A stretch of 64,000 nt of DNA. Origin: Paenibacillus sp. CC-CFT747 (GTDB taxonomy: Bacteria; Bacillota; Bacilli; Paenibacillales; NBRC-103111). This document shows positions 16,255-27,356 of this stretch, in pieces. Made by a program: the position numbers and the translations under genes. Within the stretch, counting starts at the first letter, position 1. The number at the start of each line of letters is the position of its first letter. Under the pieces are notes generated by a model. It saw only the letters and a list, made by a program, of their open reading frames with translations. It ran no database searches and was not told where the DNA came from. The stretch covers positions 5,517,501-5,581,500 of the forward strand of contig CP106741.1 of assembly GCA_030323305.1 (NCBI GenBank), read 5' to 3'.

Positions 16255-16944
16255 TTATTTTTCGATAATTTTGACGGACTTGATGACAACTTCCTCGGTT
16301 GGCTGGCTCGGCGTCTGATCCGGGGAGCCCTGCGCCATCTTTACGGGAGTCGACGCGATTTTCTGAACTGTATCCATGCCCTGGCTTACCTTGCCGAAGA
16401 TGGCGTAATCCGGCTGGGCATTCAGGCCGGCGCAGGAAGGTCCCGTGCATATAAAAAATTGGCTTCCTGCCGAGTTCGGAGCCCGGGTCCGCGCCATCGC
16501 CACGATGCCCTCGTCATACTTGCTGTGCGTCATGTTGCGCTCGTCCTTGATCGTATAACCCGGTCCGCCGGCTCCCGTGCCGAGAGGATCCCCCGTCTGT
16601 ACCATAAACTCTTTAATGATGCGGTGAAACTTAATCCCGTTATAGAAATTTTCCTTCGCCAAGAAAACAAAGTTGTTCACCGTAATCGGCGCTTCCTTGG
16701 CAAATAAATCCATGGTGAAGCTTCCTTTGGAGGTATCGACCTGGGCCTGGTAGCTCTTGTTCTGGTCAATCTTCATCTCGGGCGCTTTCGACCAGCTCTT
16801 GCCCGCGGCTTGTCCTCCGCTGGATTGGGATGGCGGTGTGCTCGCTCCCGCACTCCCCTCGTTCTTAGCCTGTCCGCAGCCGGAGGCTAAAAGTCCCGCC
16901 AGCACCAGCAGGCCAACCATACTTACTAATCGAACCTTCCTCAT
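16255..16944 (-). CDS. Lipoprotein peptidyl-prolyl cis-trans isomerase (cyclophilin)
   Basis: An extracytoplasmic folding helper anchored by lipid. The N-terminus MRKVRLVSMVGLLVLAGLL ends in a lipobox LLASGC, giving a mature lipidated Cys. A Ser/Gly-rich linker follows, then the cyclophilin domain (from about residue 63), with the active-site motif FHRIIKEFMVQTGDP and SAGSQFFICTG. 229 residues from ATG at 16944, 8 bp after AAGGAG; the GTG two codons upstream is too close. The frame is intact. Confidence 0.92.
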   Translation of the reverse strand: MRKVRLVSMVGLLVLAGLLASGCGQAKNEGSAGASTPPSQSSGGQAAGKSWSKAPEMKIDQNKSYQAQVDTSKGSFTMDLFAKEAPITVNNFVFLAKENFYNGIKFHRIIKEFMVQTGDPLGTGAGGPGYTIKDERNMTHSKYDEGIVAMARTRAPNSAGSQFFICTGPSCAGLNAQPDYAIFGKVSQGMDTVQKIASTPVKMAQGSPDQTPSQPTEEVVIKSVKIIEK

Positions 16945-17078
16945 ATCCACGACTCCTTCTGCTCAGCTAAACTGCTTAAATTATAGCAAACCGCGGCGGG
17001 AAACCAAAGTCCTTCCCCTCTCCTTCTCTCCAACAGGAGGGAAAGGTCCGCCCTTAAGCCTCTCTCCTTCCCCAACCA

Positions 17079-17104
17079 AAAAGAGCAGCCCGGGGGCTGC
17101 TCTT
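17079..17104 (-). terminator. Terminator after the penicillin-binding protein gene
   Basis: Stem arms AAGAGCAGCC and GGCTGCTCTT; on the minus strand it is followed by TTTTGG, 12 bp after the stop at 17117. Confidence 0.8.
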
Positions 17105-17116
17105 CTTATTCTCTCT

Positions 17117-19588
17117 TTATGGGTTCTGAGGGGCGGGCGAACCGCTCTGTCCGGGCGTAGCCGATGGAGAAGCCGGCTGGCTCGGGGCAGGACTTCGCGT
17201 AGCCGATGGACGAGGCGTGCGGTTTCCTCCCGGGCTGCTGCCCGGCTGGCCCGACGACTCCGGCGACCTTCCCGGCCCGCTCGGGCTTGGAGAGCCTTGG
17301 CCCGGCTCCGAGGAGGTTCCCGGCCCCGGGCTGCCCGACGGGCTCGCCGAAGGAGTAGCGGATGGAGTCGGACTTGGGGATGGAGTCGGCGATTCGGACG
17401 GAATGGCCACTTCCGAAAGGTTCGACTTCTCCCCCTTCACGTTGTTCTCCAGATTAACGGGAATGACGTAATACTGGTAAGTCTCCCTGGTTTAATTGTC
17501 GTATCATACACCTCCGCCGGACTCTTCACTTCCTGCAGAAGGGTGAAGTCGCTCTGGGAGTCCTTGCGGTATATTTGATAAGACGTCTGGCCTTCGGAAG
17601 CCGTCCAGGTCATCCGGACCTTCTTCAGATCGGGATAGTACGTGGCGGCGAAGTCTCCTATGCCCTTAGGAGGCTCCTTAATATCCGAAACTCCGCTAGG
17701 GCGTTCAAAAGGCTTAACCGGAACCTTGGCGAGCGATTTCTCCATGACATCCTTGAAGATCGCAGCCGCCGCTCCGCTGCCCATCGTAATATAGTGATCC
17801 TTGTCCGTCCTGTCGAAGCCCATCCAAACGGCCGCGGTCCACTCCGGGGTATACCCGGCAAACCAGAGGTCGGTGTTGTTCTTCTCCAATCCCTTGATGT
17901 CCAGCTGGGTGGAGCCGGTTTTGCCTGCTGCCGGACGGTTCATTTTGCCGACCGTTCCGGTTCCCCCGGCTCGAGCACCGTCTGCATCATTTGGGTCATG
18001 TAGTAAGCCGTCTTCGGCTTCATGACCTGCTTTCCTTTGTCCCCTTTGTAGCTTGCCACTTCCTTGCCGTCGGAATCCACGATGCTAAGGACGGCGTGAG
18101 CCTTGTACTGGGTTCCGTTGTTCGGGAAGGCGCTGTACGCCTGCGCCATGTTCAGAGGACTGACCCCATACGTCATCCCGCCGAGGGCAATCGCCAGGTT
18201 GTTATCCTTCTCGTCGAAGGGGATGCCGAGGTTGGCGGCGAAGGTCTTCCTCGCTTCAAGCCGATTTCGTTCAAGAGCCAAACGGCGGGAACGTTGATCG
18301 ACTTCTGGATAGCCGTCGTCATATCGACTTGACCTCGGTACGCGCCCAGATCCTTAGGAGCGTATCCCCCGATATTGATGGGCTCATCCTTGAGCATCGA
18401 ATTCGGACCGTACTCTCCGCTTTCAATAGCGGGAGCATACACCACCAGAGGCTTCATGGCGGATCCGGGAGACCGCGGGTCGAGCGCCCGGTTGCGCCCC
18501 TTGCTCTCGTAGTCCCTTCCGCCGATCATGGCGACGATCCCACCATCCTTGTTATCGACGATCACCATGCTGCTCTGCATCGGAAGTCCGTTCATGTCCT
18601 TCTGGAAGAACTTGTCGTTATTATAGGTGTCTTCCATGTTTTGCTGGGCGGTCGGATTCAAGGTCGTATAAATCTTGTAGCCTCCGCTGCGGAGAACACT
18701 CTCCTCGATCTGGTAGGTCTCGGAAGCTTCTTTAAGCACATAATCCGTGTAGGTCAGGAACTTGTTTGTGGAGCCCGCCTTGACGGCCTTGTTGGCGTCG
18801 TATTCCACTTTGGCCGCCTGCTCCTTCTCGGCCTGGGTAATATAGCCCTGATCGGCCATAAGCTGCAGAACGACGGCTCGGCGGTCCTTGGAACGCTCCG
18901 GGTTGTCGATCGGGTTGTAGTTGGACGGAGCCTTCGGGATACCCGCCAGCGTGGCAATCTGCCACGTTTCCAGATTATCCAGCTTGTCGACCCCGAAATA
19001 ACGCTTGGCGGCCGCCTGGATCCCCAGGGCGCCTTTGCCGAAGTTGATCTGGTTCAAATACATCTCGAGAATTTGCTGCTTGGTAAACTGGCCTTCCAGC
19101 GCCATGGCGATGGACATTTCCGTTCCCTTACGAAACAGTGTTTTGTCCGCGTTCAGAAACATGTTCTTAGCCAGCTGCTGGGTGATGGTGCTGCCGCCCT
19201 CCACGGCGGACCTGGCGACAACGTCCTTTACCAGAGCCCGTCCGATGGACCAGAAGTCCACTCCCGAATGCTCCCAGAACCGCCGGTCCTCCGTCGCCAC
19301 GAAGGCATTCGTCACCTTCTCGGGAATATTCTCGACAACCTGCCGGTTGACCCCCAGCTTCGTGACCTCATTCTTGTTCACATCGTAAATGGTGGAGGCT
19401 TGAGGCATGTTCAGCTTATCCATGTTAGCCTTGAGCTCTTTCTGGCCGTTGAAAATAATAAAAATATAACCGGCAAGCCCGCAAATGATGGCCAGTGCCG
19501 CTGCTACCAGACTCCACGAAAGGAGCTTGGACCAGCTGAACGGCTTTTTCTTCTTGCCGGAGGGTGAGGATGTGCGTTTATTGGCCAT
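17117..19588 (-). CDS. Class A penicillin-binding protein, PBP1A type (three frameshifts)
   Basis: A bifunctional peptidoglycan polymerase and crosslinking enzyme, about 824 residues. A basic N-terminus and one membrane helix precede the transglycosylase domain (FVATEDRRFWEHSGVD, EGGSTITQQLAKN). The transpeptidase has SAMK in DPRSPGSAMKPL, SIN in IQKSINVPAVWL and KTG in AAGKTGSTQ. An FN3-like domain and a tail of about 90 residues made mostly of Pro, Ser, Gly and Thr follow. Three bases are missing: G near 18262, G near 17966 and A near 17495. Each repair joins well-conserved segments. The start follows AAGGGG. Confidence 0.92.
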
Positions 19589-19708
19589 TGGGATGATTTC
19601 CCCTTCTGTCTCTGTCTATTTACTATTCTTATACCCTGCCTGACGAGTATACCAGAACCTTACCCTGAAATTCCTGCACATTCATCTTATCAAATTCTTA
19701 AGCTTTTA

Positions 19709-19743
19709 TAAAAAGAACAACCCAAGTCAACATTGGGTTGTTC
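19709..19743 (-). terminator. hfq terminator
   Basis: Arms GAACAACCCAA and TTGGGTTGTTC, followed on the minus strand by TTTTTAT; about 60 bp after the hfq stop. Confidence 0.8.
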
Positions 19744-19800
19744 CGGTATTTGCTATAGGGGATAACGATTCCTTACGAGAGGCCCTTCCCACCTGCCGGA

Positions 19801-20043
19801 TTACTGGCCTTCTGCGGAATGATCCTGGAGAAATTGAACCGAGCGAAGAGGAGTAAACGTCGAAATGGCATGCTTGTACACCATTTGCTGTCTTCCTTCG
19901 CTGTCGATAATGATGGTGAAGTTATCGAACGCTTTAATCAATCCCCGGATTTGGAAACCGTTGGTCAAGTATACGGTAACGGGTATGCTTTCCTTACGCA
20001 GTGAGTTAAGAAAATTGTCTTGAATGTTGATCGACTTATTCAT
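19801..20043 (-). CDS. hfq: RNA-binding protein Hfq
   Basis: An 80-residue Sm-like RNA chaperone that forms hexamers and binds small RNAs. Sm1 and Sm2 motifs are visible in NIQDNFLNSLRKESIPVTVY, FQIRGLIKAFDNFTI and MVYKHAISTF. The start follows AAGGGGG. It lies just downstream of miaA, the usual order in bacteria. Its regulatory role is less defined in Firmicutes than in enterics. Confidence 0.97.
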   Translation of the reverse strand: MNKSINIQDNFLNSLRKESIPVTVYLTNGFQIRGLIKAFDNFTIIIDSEGRQQMVYKHAISTFTPLRSVQFLQDHSAEGQ

Positions 20044-20103
20044 TAGTGGTCCCCCTTCAAATATGGAAAAATTCCCGTCATCGCGTAGTTCGATGAGCTT
20101 CCG

Positions 20104-21069
20104 TCAAGCTTCGGATTCGGTATACTTTGTTGCTATTATAGCATTAATTGTCTGTAAATGCCCAGCAAAGTTTACCGTATCCGTCACATCCACCCAGTGG
20201 ATATCCTTCATATGCCGGAACCAGGAAAGCTGCCGCTTGGCGAACCTCCGGGTGTCTCGTTTCAGCAGGTAAACGGCATGCTCATAGGAATAGTCCCCGC
20301 GCAAATATCCCACCATTTCTTTATACCCCAACGCCTGCATGGAAATCAAATCCGGGGAGCAGCCCCTCTCCAGAAGCCCTTGCACTTCGCGCAGAAGCCC
20401 TTTTTCGAGCATCTCGTCGATCCTCTCTTCGATCCGTTTGTAGAGCAGCGCCCTGTCCATCGTCAGCCCGATCAGGCAGAGCCGGTAAGGGGATTCCTTG
20501 TTCTGGCCGGCGAGCTGTTCCGACAAGGTGGCGCCCGTCACATGGTGGATTTCGAGCGCCCGGATCACCCGGCGGTAATCGTTCGGATGCAGCCGGTCAG
20601 CCGACGGGGGATCCACTTCCCTTAAGCGGTCGTGGAGCGCTTCGGGCCCGTGGTCCAGAAGAAACCTCATTTGCTCCTCGCGGAACGTTTCATCCGCCCC
20701 GCCTTCGCTGAACCGGTACTGGTAGCATAAAGATTCGATATAAAGACCCGTCCCTCCCACTACAAAAGGCAGACGGTTCCGGGAACGGATATCCCGGATA
20801 GCTTGACCCGCCCGCTCCTGAAAATCGGCCGCCGAAAAGGGCTCGTCCGGATTAAGAATATCGATCAGATGGTGGGGAACGCCCTGCTGCTCCTCAGGGG
20901 TGATCTTGGCTGTCCCGATGTCCATCCCCCGGTATACCTGCATGGAGTCTCCGGATATGATTTCACACCCGTGGGCCCTTGCCAGGGCTATGCTGAGCTT
21001 GGTTTTGCCTACAGCCGTCGGCCCAATGAGGACTAGAAGCTCCGGCTTGTTCTCAAGATGACGTTCCAC
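20104..21069 (-). CDS. miaA: tRNA dimethylallyltransferase
   Basis: MiaA adds the isopentenyl group to A37 of tRNAs that read UNN codons. The 321-residue frame is intact: P-loop LIGPTAVGKTKLS, ISGDSMQVYRGMDIGTAK (catalytic Asp and Gln), PHHLIDI, VVGGTGLYIESL, and the C-terminal KRDTRRFAKRQLSWFR. The start overlaps the end of the methyltransferase gene by 17 bp, so they are probably co-transcribed, with hfq following. Confidence 0.97.
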   Translation of the reverse strand: MERHLENKPELLVLIGPTAVGKTKLSIALARAHGCEIISGDSMQVYRGMDIGTAKITPEEQQGVPHHLIDILNPDEPFSAADFQERAGQAIRDIRSRNRLPFVVGGTGLYIESLCYQYRFSEGGADETFREEQMRFLLDHGPEALHDRLREVDPPSADRLHPNDYRRVIRALEIHHVTGATLSEQLAGQNKESPYRLCLIGLTMDRALLYKRIEERIDEMLEKGLLREVQGLLERGCSPDLISMQALGYKEMVGYLRGDYSYEHAVYLLKRDTRRFAKRQLSWFRHMKDIHWVDVTDTVNFAGHLQTINAIIATKYTESEA

Positions 21070-21837
21070 AATCGATCACTCCGTATGTAATTTTGGTGCG
21101 TGTCCGCTTCGGACGGTGAAAGCCGAGGCGCTCGAACTCCGGACTGTCCCGGTGGTCCTTCAGAACCACTCTCCGGCGTGCCACGCGGACCGCTTCCTTT
21201 ACGGCCTCCGGTGACAGAGGATGGGGATTCGCCGCCTGGCGAAGCGGGGAAATGGCACTGGAGTCCTCGAGAGGCAGCCGGAACATCGGATCGAAATAGA
21301 CAATATCGCAGCTGTCATCCGGCTGGGAGCGCAAATACGACAGATGCTCGGCATGCCGGATTTCGATTCTCCTCATTGCCTCCTCCAACGGGGCCAGATC
21401 CGTGGGATAAGCCTGCAAGCCTTCCCGCAGCAGAAGAGCCAGCACGCGTTCGCTTTCCAGGGCGGTCACCTTTCCCGACGCTCCTGCGGCGTACGAAAAT
21501 ACCAGGGCGTCGGAAGCGAGTCCCGCCGTGCAGTCGAGGATAGCATCCCCCGGCCTCGCTCCCGAGAGCTCCAGCATCGGATCGGGCTCCCTCTCTCCAG
21601 CCTCTTGATCCGCACATGAGCCATGCTGGGATGAAAATAGAGGAAGTCCTCCCCTTCCGGGTAATATTGAAGCTGGCGCTCGGTCTGGAGCAGAATGCCG
21701 GCCGTCGCATACCGTTCCCTCAATTGGCGGATCGACAGCCGCCTCCTCGGCACCCATTGGGCTCCCAGCTCGGCGGCCCATTGGCGGGAGCGGCCCACTA
21801 TGGTTTCGGAGGGATTGTAGGACGTGGTTACAATCAA
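21053..21837 (-). CDS. Class I SAM-dependent methyltransferase, RsmJ/DUF548-like (one frameshift)
   Basis: A predicted RNA methyltransferase of about 261 residues. The C-terminal part has the SAM motif AILDCTAGLASDALVFSYAAG and the catalytic-type VYFDPMFRLP. The N-terminal part reads MIVTTSYNPSETIVGRSRQW. A missing G near 21590 splits the frame between RIKRLERG and EPDPMLELSG. The start is TTG at 21837, 5 bp after AGGAGGTGA, which is a full anti-Shine-Dalgarno match; GTG at 21846 overlaps that site. E. coli RsmJ methylates G1516 of 16S rRNA; whether this homologue does is not shown. Confidence 0.72.
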
Positions 21838-22032
21838 ACCGTTCACCTCCTCCTAAAGTTGCCGCAGCCCGGCTTCTCGTGGACAACGAAGCGTTTCAGG
21901 CCTGCGGCGGTTTCCTTAACGAGTATACTCTTTTTGGCCGGGTTTGATAAGCCAGGCCCCTTCTCCTGTTTCTTGCGGCTGCTTATCGGGTATTGGTTGT
22001 GTAAAGGCCTTAAGAAGAGGAGTGAAACGGTC

Positions 22033-22380
22033 ATGGACAAATTTTCTTATGGGGTAAGCCTAGGCAGAAAGGAAATCCTTCCTTTGGAGGAATTGAAAGA
22101 ATATGAATTTGAAATAGAAGCGACGCCGGAGGAAATCGGGCTCCTTCAAGAACTTATCGAAGAATCAGAGGATACCGAGCAGTGGCTGATCGGCCGGGCC
22201 AAAACGCCTTATGAGGCGTTTCCGGAGGACGACCAGGACGAGAAGAATCTCCCGTCGGACATCCGTCTTCAAGAGGTGTACAAGCTGATCCATCGGCTGG
22301 GGGTTCCGGAAACCAAAGCTCATATTGAGCAGATGAGGGTTCTCCAGCCAAGGAACGGCAATGAACTCTTAGAGAAATAA
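22033..22380 (+). CDS. Hypothetical acidic protein
   Basis: A 115-residue cytosolic protein, rich in Glu, with no signal or membrane segment (MDKFSYGVSLGRKEILPLEE at the start; LLQELIEESEDTEQWL inside). I recognise no catalytic motif. GAGGAGTG lies before ATG at 22033. It is divergent from the methyltransferase gene and is closed by a strong terminator, so it is a single-gene unit. Confidence 0.7.
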   Translation: MDKFSYGVSLGRKEILPLEELKEYEFEIEATPEEIGLLQELIEESEDTEQWLIGRAKTPYEAFPEDDQDEKNLPSDIRLQEVYKLIHRLGVPETKAHIEQMRVLQPRNGNELLEK

Positions 22381-22411
22381 GCCGGGAGACCAATAGCCAA
22401 GTCATCATAAA

Positions 22412-22446
22412 GGGAGCCGGGGCGAACGCGCCCGGCTCCCTTTTTT
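22412..22446 (+). terminator. Terminator of the 22.0-kb hypothetical gene
   Basis: Arms GGGAGCCGGG and CCCGGCTCCC followed by TTTTTT. Confidence 0.9.
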
Positions 22447-22520
22447 AGGCTGTACACGCCCCCAAGAGGAGGTGCATTCCCAAGCGTTTATTAAACGGCC
22501 GTTCCTTATGCTCTGGGCGC

Positions 22521-24495
22521 TTACATGACGCGCTTGAACATCTTCTCCAGCTCATAGGTAGAGAAGCTGACCACGATGGGACGGCCATGCGGGCACGTAT
22601 AAGGATTCCGGCAGGCCGCCAGCCGATCGAGGAGGGCTTCCATCTCCACCTTTGTCTGGCTCTGGTTCGCTTTAATGGAAGCTTTGCAAGAGCACAGCGT
22701 GGAGGCCTTCTCCCTCAATTTGGCGATGTCCACCGCCTTCCTCTCGGAAAGAATCCACTCGGCCATCTCTTCGATGATCCGCTTCTCTTCCCCGTCCGGG
22801 AACCAGTGGGGATAAGCCCGGACAATGAAGGAATTTCCTCCGAAAGGTTCGATATAGACGCCCGCCTGCTCGAATACCGGCAGCCTGGCTTTCATCAGCT
22901 CCGTCTCCGACGGGGTAAATTCCAGCGTGATGGGAACGAGGAGCTCCTGGCTCGCTTCTGCCGGTTTGCCGAACTTCTCGTAATAATACTCGTAGTTGAT
23001 CCGTTCGTGAGCGGCATGCTGGTCGATGAGGAACATGCCCTCCTCGTTCTGGGCGACGAGGTACGTGCCGTGAAGCTGCCCGATCGGGGCGAGCTTCGGG
23101 AACTCCGGCAGCCTGGCCGGCCCGCCGACTGCATCCAGCGCCGGAGCGAGCCGGGCCAGCATGTCCGCCGGCAGCGGCTGCGCCGGAGCCGCGGGCCGCC
23201 AAGCCGCGCCGCTGCCGCCCCCGAGGGGCGGGCCGCGGAAGCTCCGGCGTAGCGCTCCGGAGCCGGCCAGCCGCCCGCCGGTGCTCCGCTGCGCGCGGGC
23301 GCCGAAGCCGCCGCGGCTTCGGCCTGCGGCCAGCTCGCGGCAGGCGGCTGGCCGTCGGCGGCCGGCTCGCCGCCGGGCTCCGGCGGTGCCGGCGGCAGCG
23401 GCGCATCCGCGGCGGGGGCCGGCTCGGCGCCCGGGCGGTAGAGCGCGAGCTGCTCCTGCACGACCGCGGTGCGGCCGATGCTTTGCTTGGCCGCCTGCGG
23501 GATGTGCACCTGCCGCTGGAGCACCGCCCGGACCTGCTGCTCGGTGAACTCAAGCAGCTCGGCTTCCTTGCTGAAGCGGACCTCGAGCTTCGCCGGATGC
23601 ACGTTGACATCCAGCAAGGAGGGGGCCATCTCCAGATGAAGCACCGCCACCGGATAGCGGTTGATCGGCAGCAGGGTGTGATAAGCTCTCATGATGGCGT
23701 GAGCGAGGGCGTTGCTGCGGATGTAGCGGCCGTTCACGACCACGGACAGCGCCATCCGGTTCGCCCGCGTCAGCTCCGGCTTCGACACGAAGCCGTGGAG
23801 CCGGTAATCCAGGTCCTCCCCTTCGACGGGAAGCATGCTCTTCGCGGTAGCCGTCCCGTAGATGGCCGCGATGACCTGAAGCAGGTCCCCATTTCCCAGC
23901 GTTTGGAGCAGGGTATGCCCGTTGTGCTTCAGGGTCAGAGCGATACCCGGATGGGCAAGGGCCAGCCGGTAAATATAATCGGAGACGTGCCCGAGCTCCG
24001 TCTGGATGGTTTTCATGTATTTCAACCGGGCGGGGGTATTGTAGAAGAGCTCCTTGACGAGAATATCCGTCCCCCGCGGGGCGGTGACTTCCTCCAAGGC
24101 TTCCACCTTCCCCCTTCGACGACAAGACGGCGGCCAAGGCCGCTCGTCTCGGCGGAGGTGGTGCAGTCCACCTTGGCAACGGACGCAATGCTCGGCAGCG
24201 CCTCTCCCCGGAACCCGAGCGTCCGGATCTGGAACAGATCCCGGCCCGTGGCGATCTTGCTGGTGGCATGGCGCTCGAAAGCGAGGGAAATGTCCTCCGG
24301 CTCCATCCCCGAGCCGTTGTCCTTCACCCGGATAAGCTTCAGCCCGCCCTCTTCGATCGTCACGTCGATGCGGGTGCTGCCCGCATCGACCGCGTTCTCG
24401 ACCAGCTCCTTCACCACCGAGGAGGGTCTCTCGACCACCTCGCCCGCGGCAATCAGGTTCGCAATATGATCGTCCAGTATCGTTATTTTGGCCAC
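22521..24495 (-). CDS. mutL: DNA mismatch repair protein MutL (at least two frameshifts)
   Basis: MutL links mismatch recognition to strand incision. The GHKL ATPase is complete: VVKELVENAVDAGSTRI, VKDNGSGM, ATSKI and TLGFRGEALPSI. The C-terminal endonuclease site DQHAAHERINYEYYYE and CPHGRPIVVSF show that it has nicking activity, as expected in a Dam-less Firmicute. Frames break near 24110 (one G or A missing after VVEGG) and near 23170–23230. The linker between domains (about 23160–23450) is extremely GC-rich and encodes almost only Ala, Pro, Gly, Arg and Ser, so other errors may hide there. mutS ends 13 bp upstream. Confidence 0.93.
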
Positions 24496-24508
24496 TTGCG
24501 CTTCCTCC

Positions 24509-27294
24509 TTACTGAAGCTTCTGCTTTAGCTCGTAGAGCAGGTTCATCGCCTGCAAAGGAGTCATGTTAATCAAATCCGCCTGGCGGATCCGTTCGGCGA
24601 GCAGGTCGGCTTTGGAATCGGCCTTCTTCGGGACGGGCGCCGGCTCCTCGGCAAACAGGCTGAGCTGCACGAATCCTCCGCCGCGCCTGCCTGGGGATGG
24701 CTCGGCTCCCTCCCTGTTCTTGTCCGCCTCTACGGAAGGGCCGGCGGGATAAGCTTGTCCGGCGGCTGTTTCCCGGACACCGCGGGCCTCCTCTATAGCG
24801 GGTCTCTCTTCTCCGGAGGCGGTCCCTCCCTCCGATTCTTGCCGCTTACGAGCGGGAACCGGTGTTTCCGCCCCTGCCGCCGCTTCCCGCTCGGCGGAGG
24901 CCGCCGCCCGCTCCTCGAAGGCATTCAGCAGGTCGTACGAACGCTGGATGATGCTTTCGGGCAGACCGGCGATCTCCGCGCAGTAAATGCCGTAGCTCGT
25001 ATCCGCCGCCCCGCGGATCAGCTTGCGCAGGAAAGTGACCTGCTGGCCGCTTTCCTTGACGGCCATGCAGTAATTTTGCAGGTAGGGCAAGCTTTCCTCC
25101 AGATGAGCCAGCTCATGGAAGTGGGTGGAAACGAGCGTTTTGCATCCGATCTTATTGTGAAGAAATTCGATGACGGCTTGGGCGATGGCCATGCCCTCAC
25201 CCGTGGAAGTGCCCCGGCCCAGCTCGTCAATGATCACCAGACTTCGCTCGGTCGCTTTCTCGGTCATGACCTGGATGTCCATCATCTCCACCATGAAGGT
25301 GCTTTGTCCGCCGATCAGGTCGTCAGCTGCCCCGATCCGGGTGAAGATCCGGTCGGTCAGAGGAACCTCGGCCCGCTCCGCCGGGACGAAGCACCCGATC
25401 TGCGCCATGATGCAGACGATGGCCACCTGGCGCATGTAGGTGCTTTTGCCGGCCATGTTGGGACCGGTTATAAGCAGGATGCGGGCTTCGTCCCGGGTCA
25501 GGCTGGTGCCGTTGGCAATGAAGGCTCCCTCTTTCATAACCGCCTCCACGACCGGATGCCGGGCCTCCTCCAGATGGAGATCGTATCCTTCGCCAAGCAC
25601 CGGCCGGACGAACCGGTTGGCGGCGCTGACCGTTGCAAGCGACTGGTACACATCGGCCGTTCCGATGATTTCCGCGAGCTTTTGCAGCCGTCCGATTTGA
25701 CCGGCGATCTTCTCCCTAAGCTCCGAGAACAGCTCGTGTTCGATATCGACCATTTTCTCCTGGGCTTCCAGGATGAGCGCTTCCTTCTCTTTCAGCTCCG
25801 GAGTAATAAACCGTTCGGCATTGGCGAGCGTCTGCTTGCGTTCATACAGGCCCTCCGGCAGCTTTCCGAGGTGAGTGCGGGTGACTTCGATATAATAGCC
25901 GAACACTTTGTTAAATCCGACTTTGAGCGAACCAATGCCCGTTCTCTCCCGCTCCCGCCGCTCCAGCTCCGCGATCCACTGTTTCCCTCCGCGGTCGGCC
26001 TCCTTCAGCTTGTCCAAGTGTTCATGGTACCCGTCCTTGATTAAGCCTCCGTCTCTTACGGAGACGGGGGCTCCTCCACGATAGCGGCCTCGATCCATTC
26101 CCGCACATCCTGGCAGGCGTCCATCCCTTCCACCAGCTTTCCGAGCGTTGCGGAGCCGGAGTCCACGCAGGCCTCCCGGAAGGAAGGAATCTGCTCGAGC
26201 GATTTTCTCAGGGCCACCAAATCCCGGCCGTTCGCGTTTCCGTACGAGATCCGCGCCACCAGCCGTTCCAGATCATAGACGTCCTTGAGGGCCGTCCGCA
26301 GCTCCTCCCGTACGATAAGCTGGTGATAGAGACGATCCACCGCTTCGAGACGTTCTTCGATGTGAGACCGGTTCATGAGCGGCTTCTCCACCCACCGCCT
26401 CAGCATCCGGCCTCCCATGGACGTAACCGTGGAGTCGAGCAGCCACAGAAGAGAGCCTTTCTTCGAGCGGTCCCTTACCGTCTCGACCAGCTCCAGGTTG
26501 CGCCGGGTAAAAGGATCCATGGTCATGAACTGACGGGTTTCATAGGTGCGGATGCGGGTGATGTGGACGAGCGTTCTTTTCTGGGTGTCCTTCAGGTAGG
26601 CCATCAGGAAAGAAACGGCTGCAAAGGATGCCCCGTCCAAACCGCCGGTCTCTCCGTCTCTAAAGTGCTCCTCCAGAAAGGGATCGTCACGCTTGTCCCA
26701 TCTTGTCATGACTACCGGCTTCATAGCCGGAGGAAGACTCGGAAGGATGGCGTCCAGAAGCCGGGCGGGGCCCAGAAGCTCGGAAGGGCTGTAGGCGATG
26801 ATTTCGTCCATAAGCCCTTCCGTCGCGGAGGGAAGAGAAGTGACGTACAGCTCGCCTGTGGTCATGTCGCAGGCGGCAAACCCATATCCGCTTTCTTCCT
26901 CGGATACGGCCACCATGTAGTTATTGGCGGCTTCCTTCAGCAGCTTTCCTTCCATCAGCGTTCCGGGGGTCACGATGCGGACGATTTCCCGCCGGACCAC
27001 TCCTTTGGCCTCCGCCGGGTCCTCCACCTGCTCGCATATGGCCACCTTGTAGCCCTTCTCGATCAACCGGATTATGTAAGCCTCGGCGGAATGATAGGGA
27101 ACCCCGCACATGGGAATTTTCTCTTCCGCTCCGCCAACCCGCCCCGTCAGCGTCAGTTCGAGCTCTCGGGAGGCGAGCACGGCGTCTTCGAAAAACATTT
27201 CATAGAAATCACCAAGCCGGAAAAACAAAAAAGCGTCCGGGACCTCGGCCTTTACGGACAAATATTGCTGCATCATCGGTGTGTATTGCGTCAT
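24509..27294 (-). CDS. mutS: DNA mismatch repair protein MutS (one frameshift)
   Basis: MutS recognises mismatches and recruits MutL. About 928 residues from ATG at 27294. The mismatch-contact motif is FRLGDFYEMFFEDA; Walker A is LLITGPNMAGKSTYMRQVA, and VIIDELGRGTSTGEGMAIA follows. One C is missing near 26068 (EEPP then VSVRDGGLIK). A long low-complexity linker after the ATPase leads to QLSLFAEE, a beta-clamp binding motif of the QxxLF type, and a final helical domain. Order mutS–mutL behind cotE matches B. subtilis. Confidence 0.95.
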
Positions 27295-27356
27295 AGGAAC
27301 CCCCAGAAACGAAATAGCTGCGGTCTGCCGGCAGCCGGCAGACTCTATTGTTTCTA

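Noticed and set aside
18329..19567. 412-codon plus-strand frame opposite the penicillin-binding protein
   Set aside because: Antisense shadow of the PBP; composition is that of back-translated PBP sequence.
22672..23610. 312-codon Ser/Arg-rich frame within mutL
   Set aside because: It is an alternate frame of the GC-rich MutL linker; no start signal and extreme low complexity.
24755..26044. 429-codon plus-strand frame opposite mutS
   Set aside because: Antisense shadow; MutS motifs on the other strand are conclusive.
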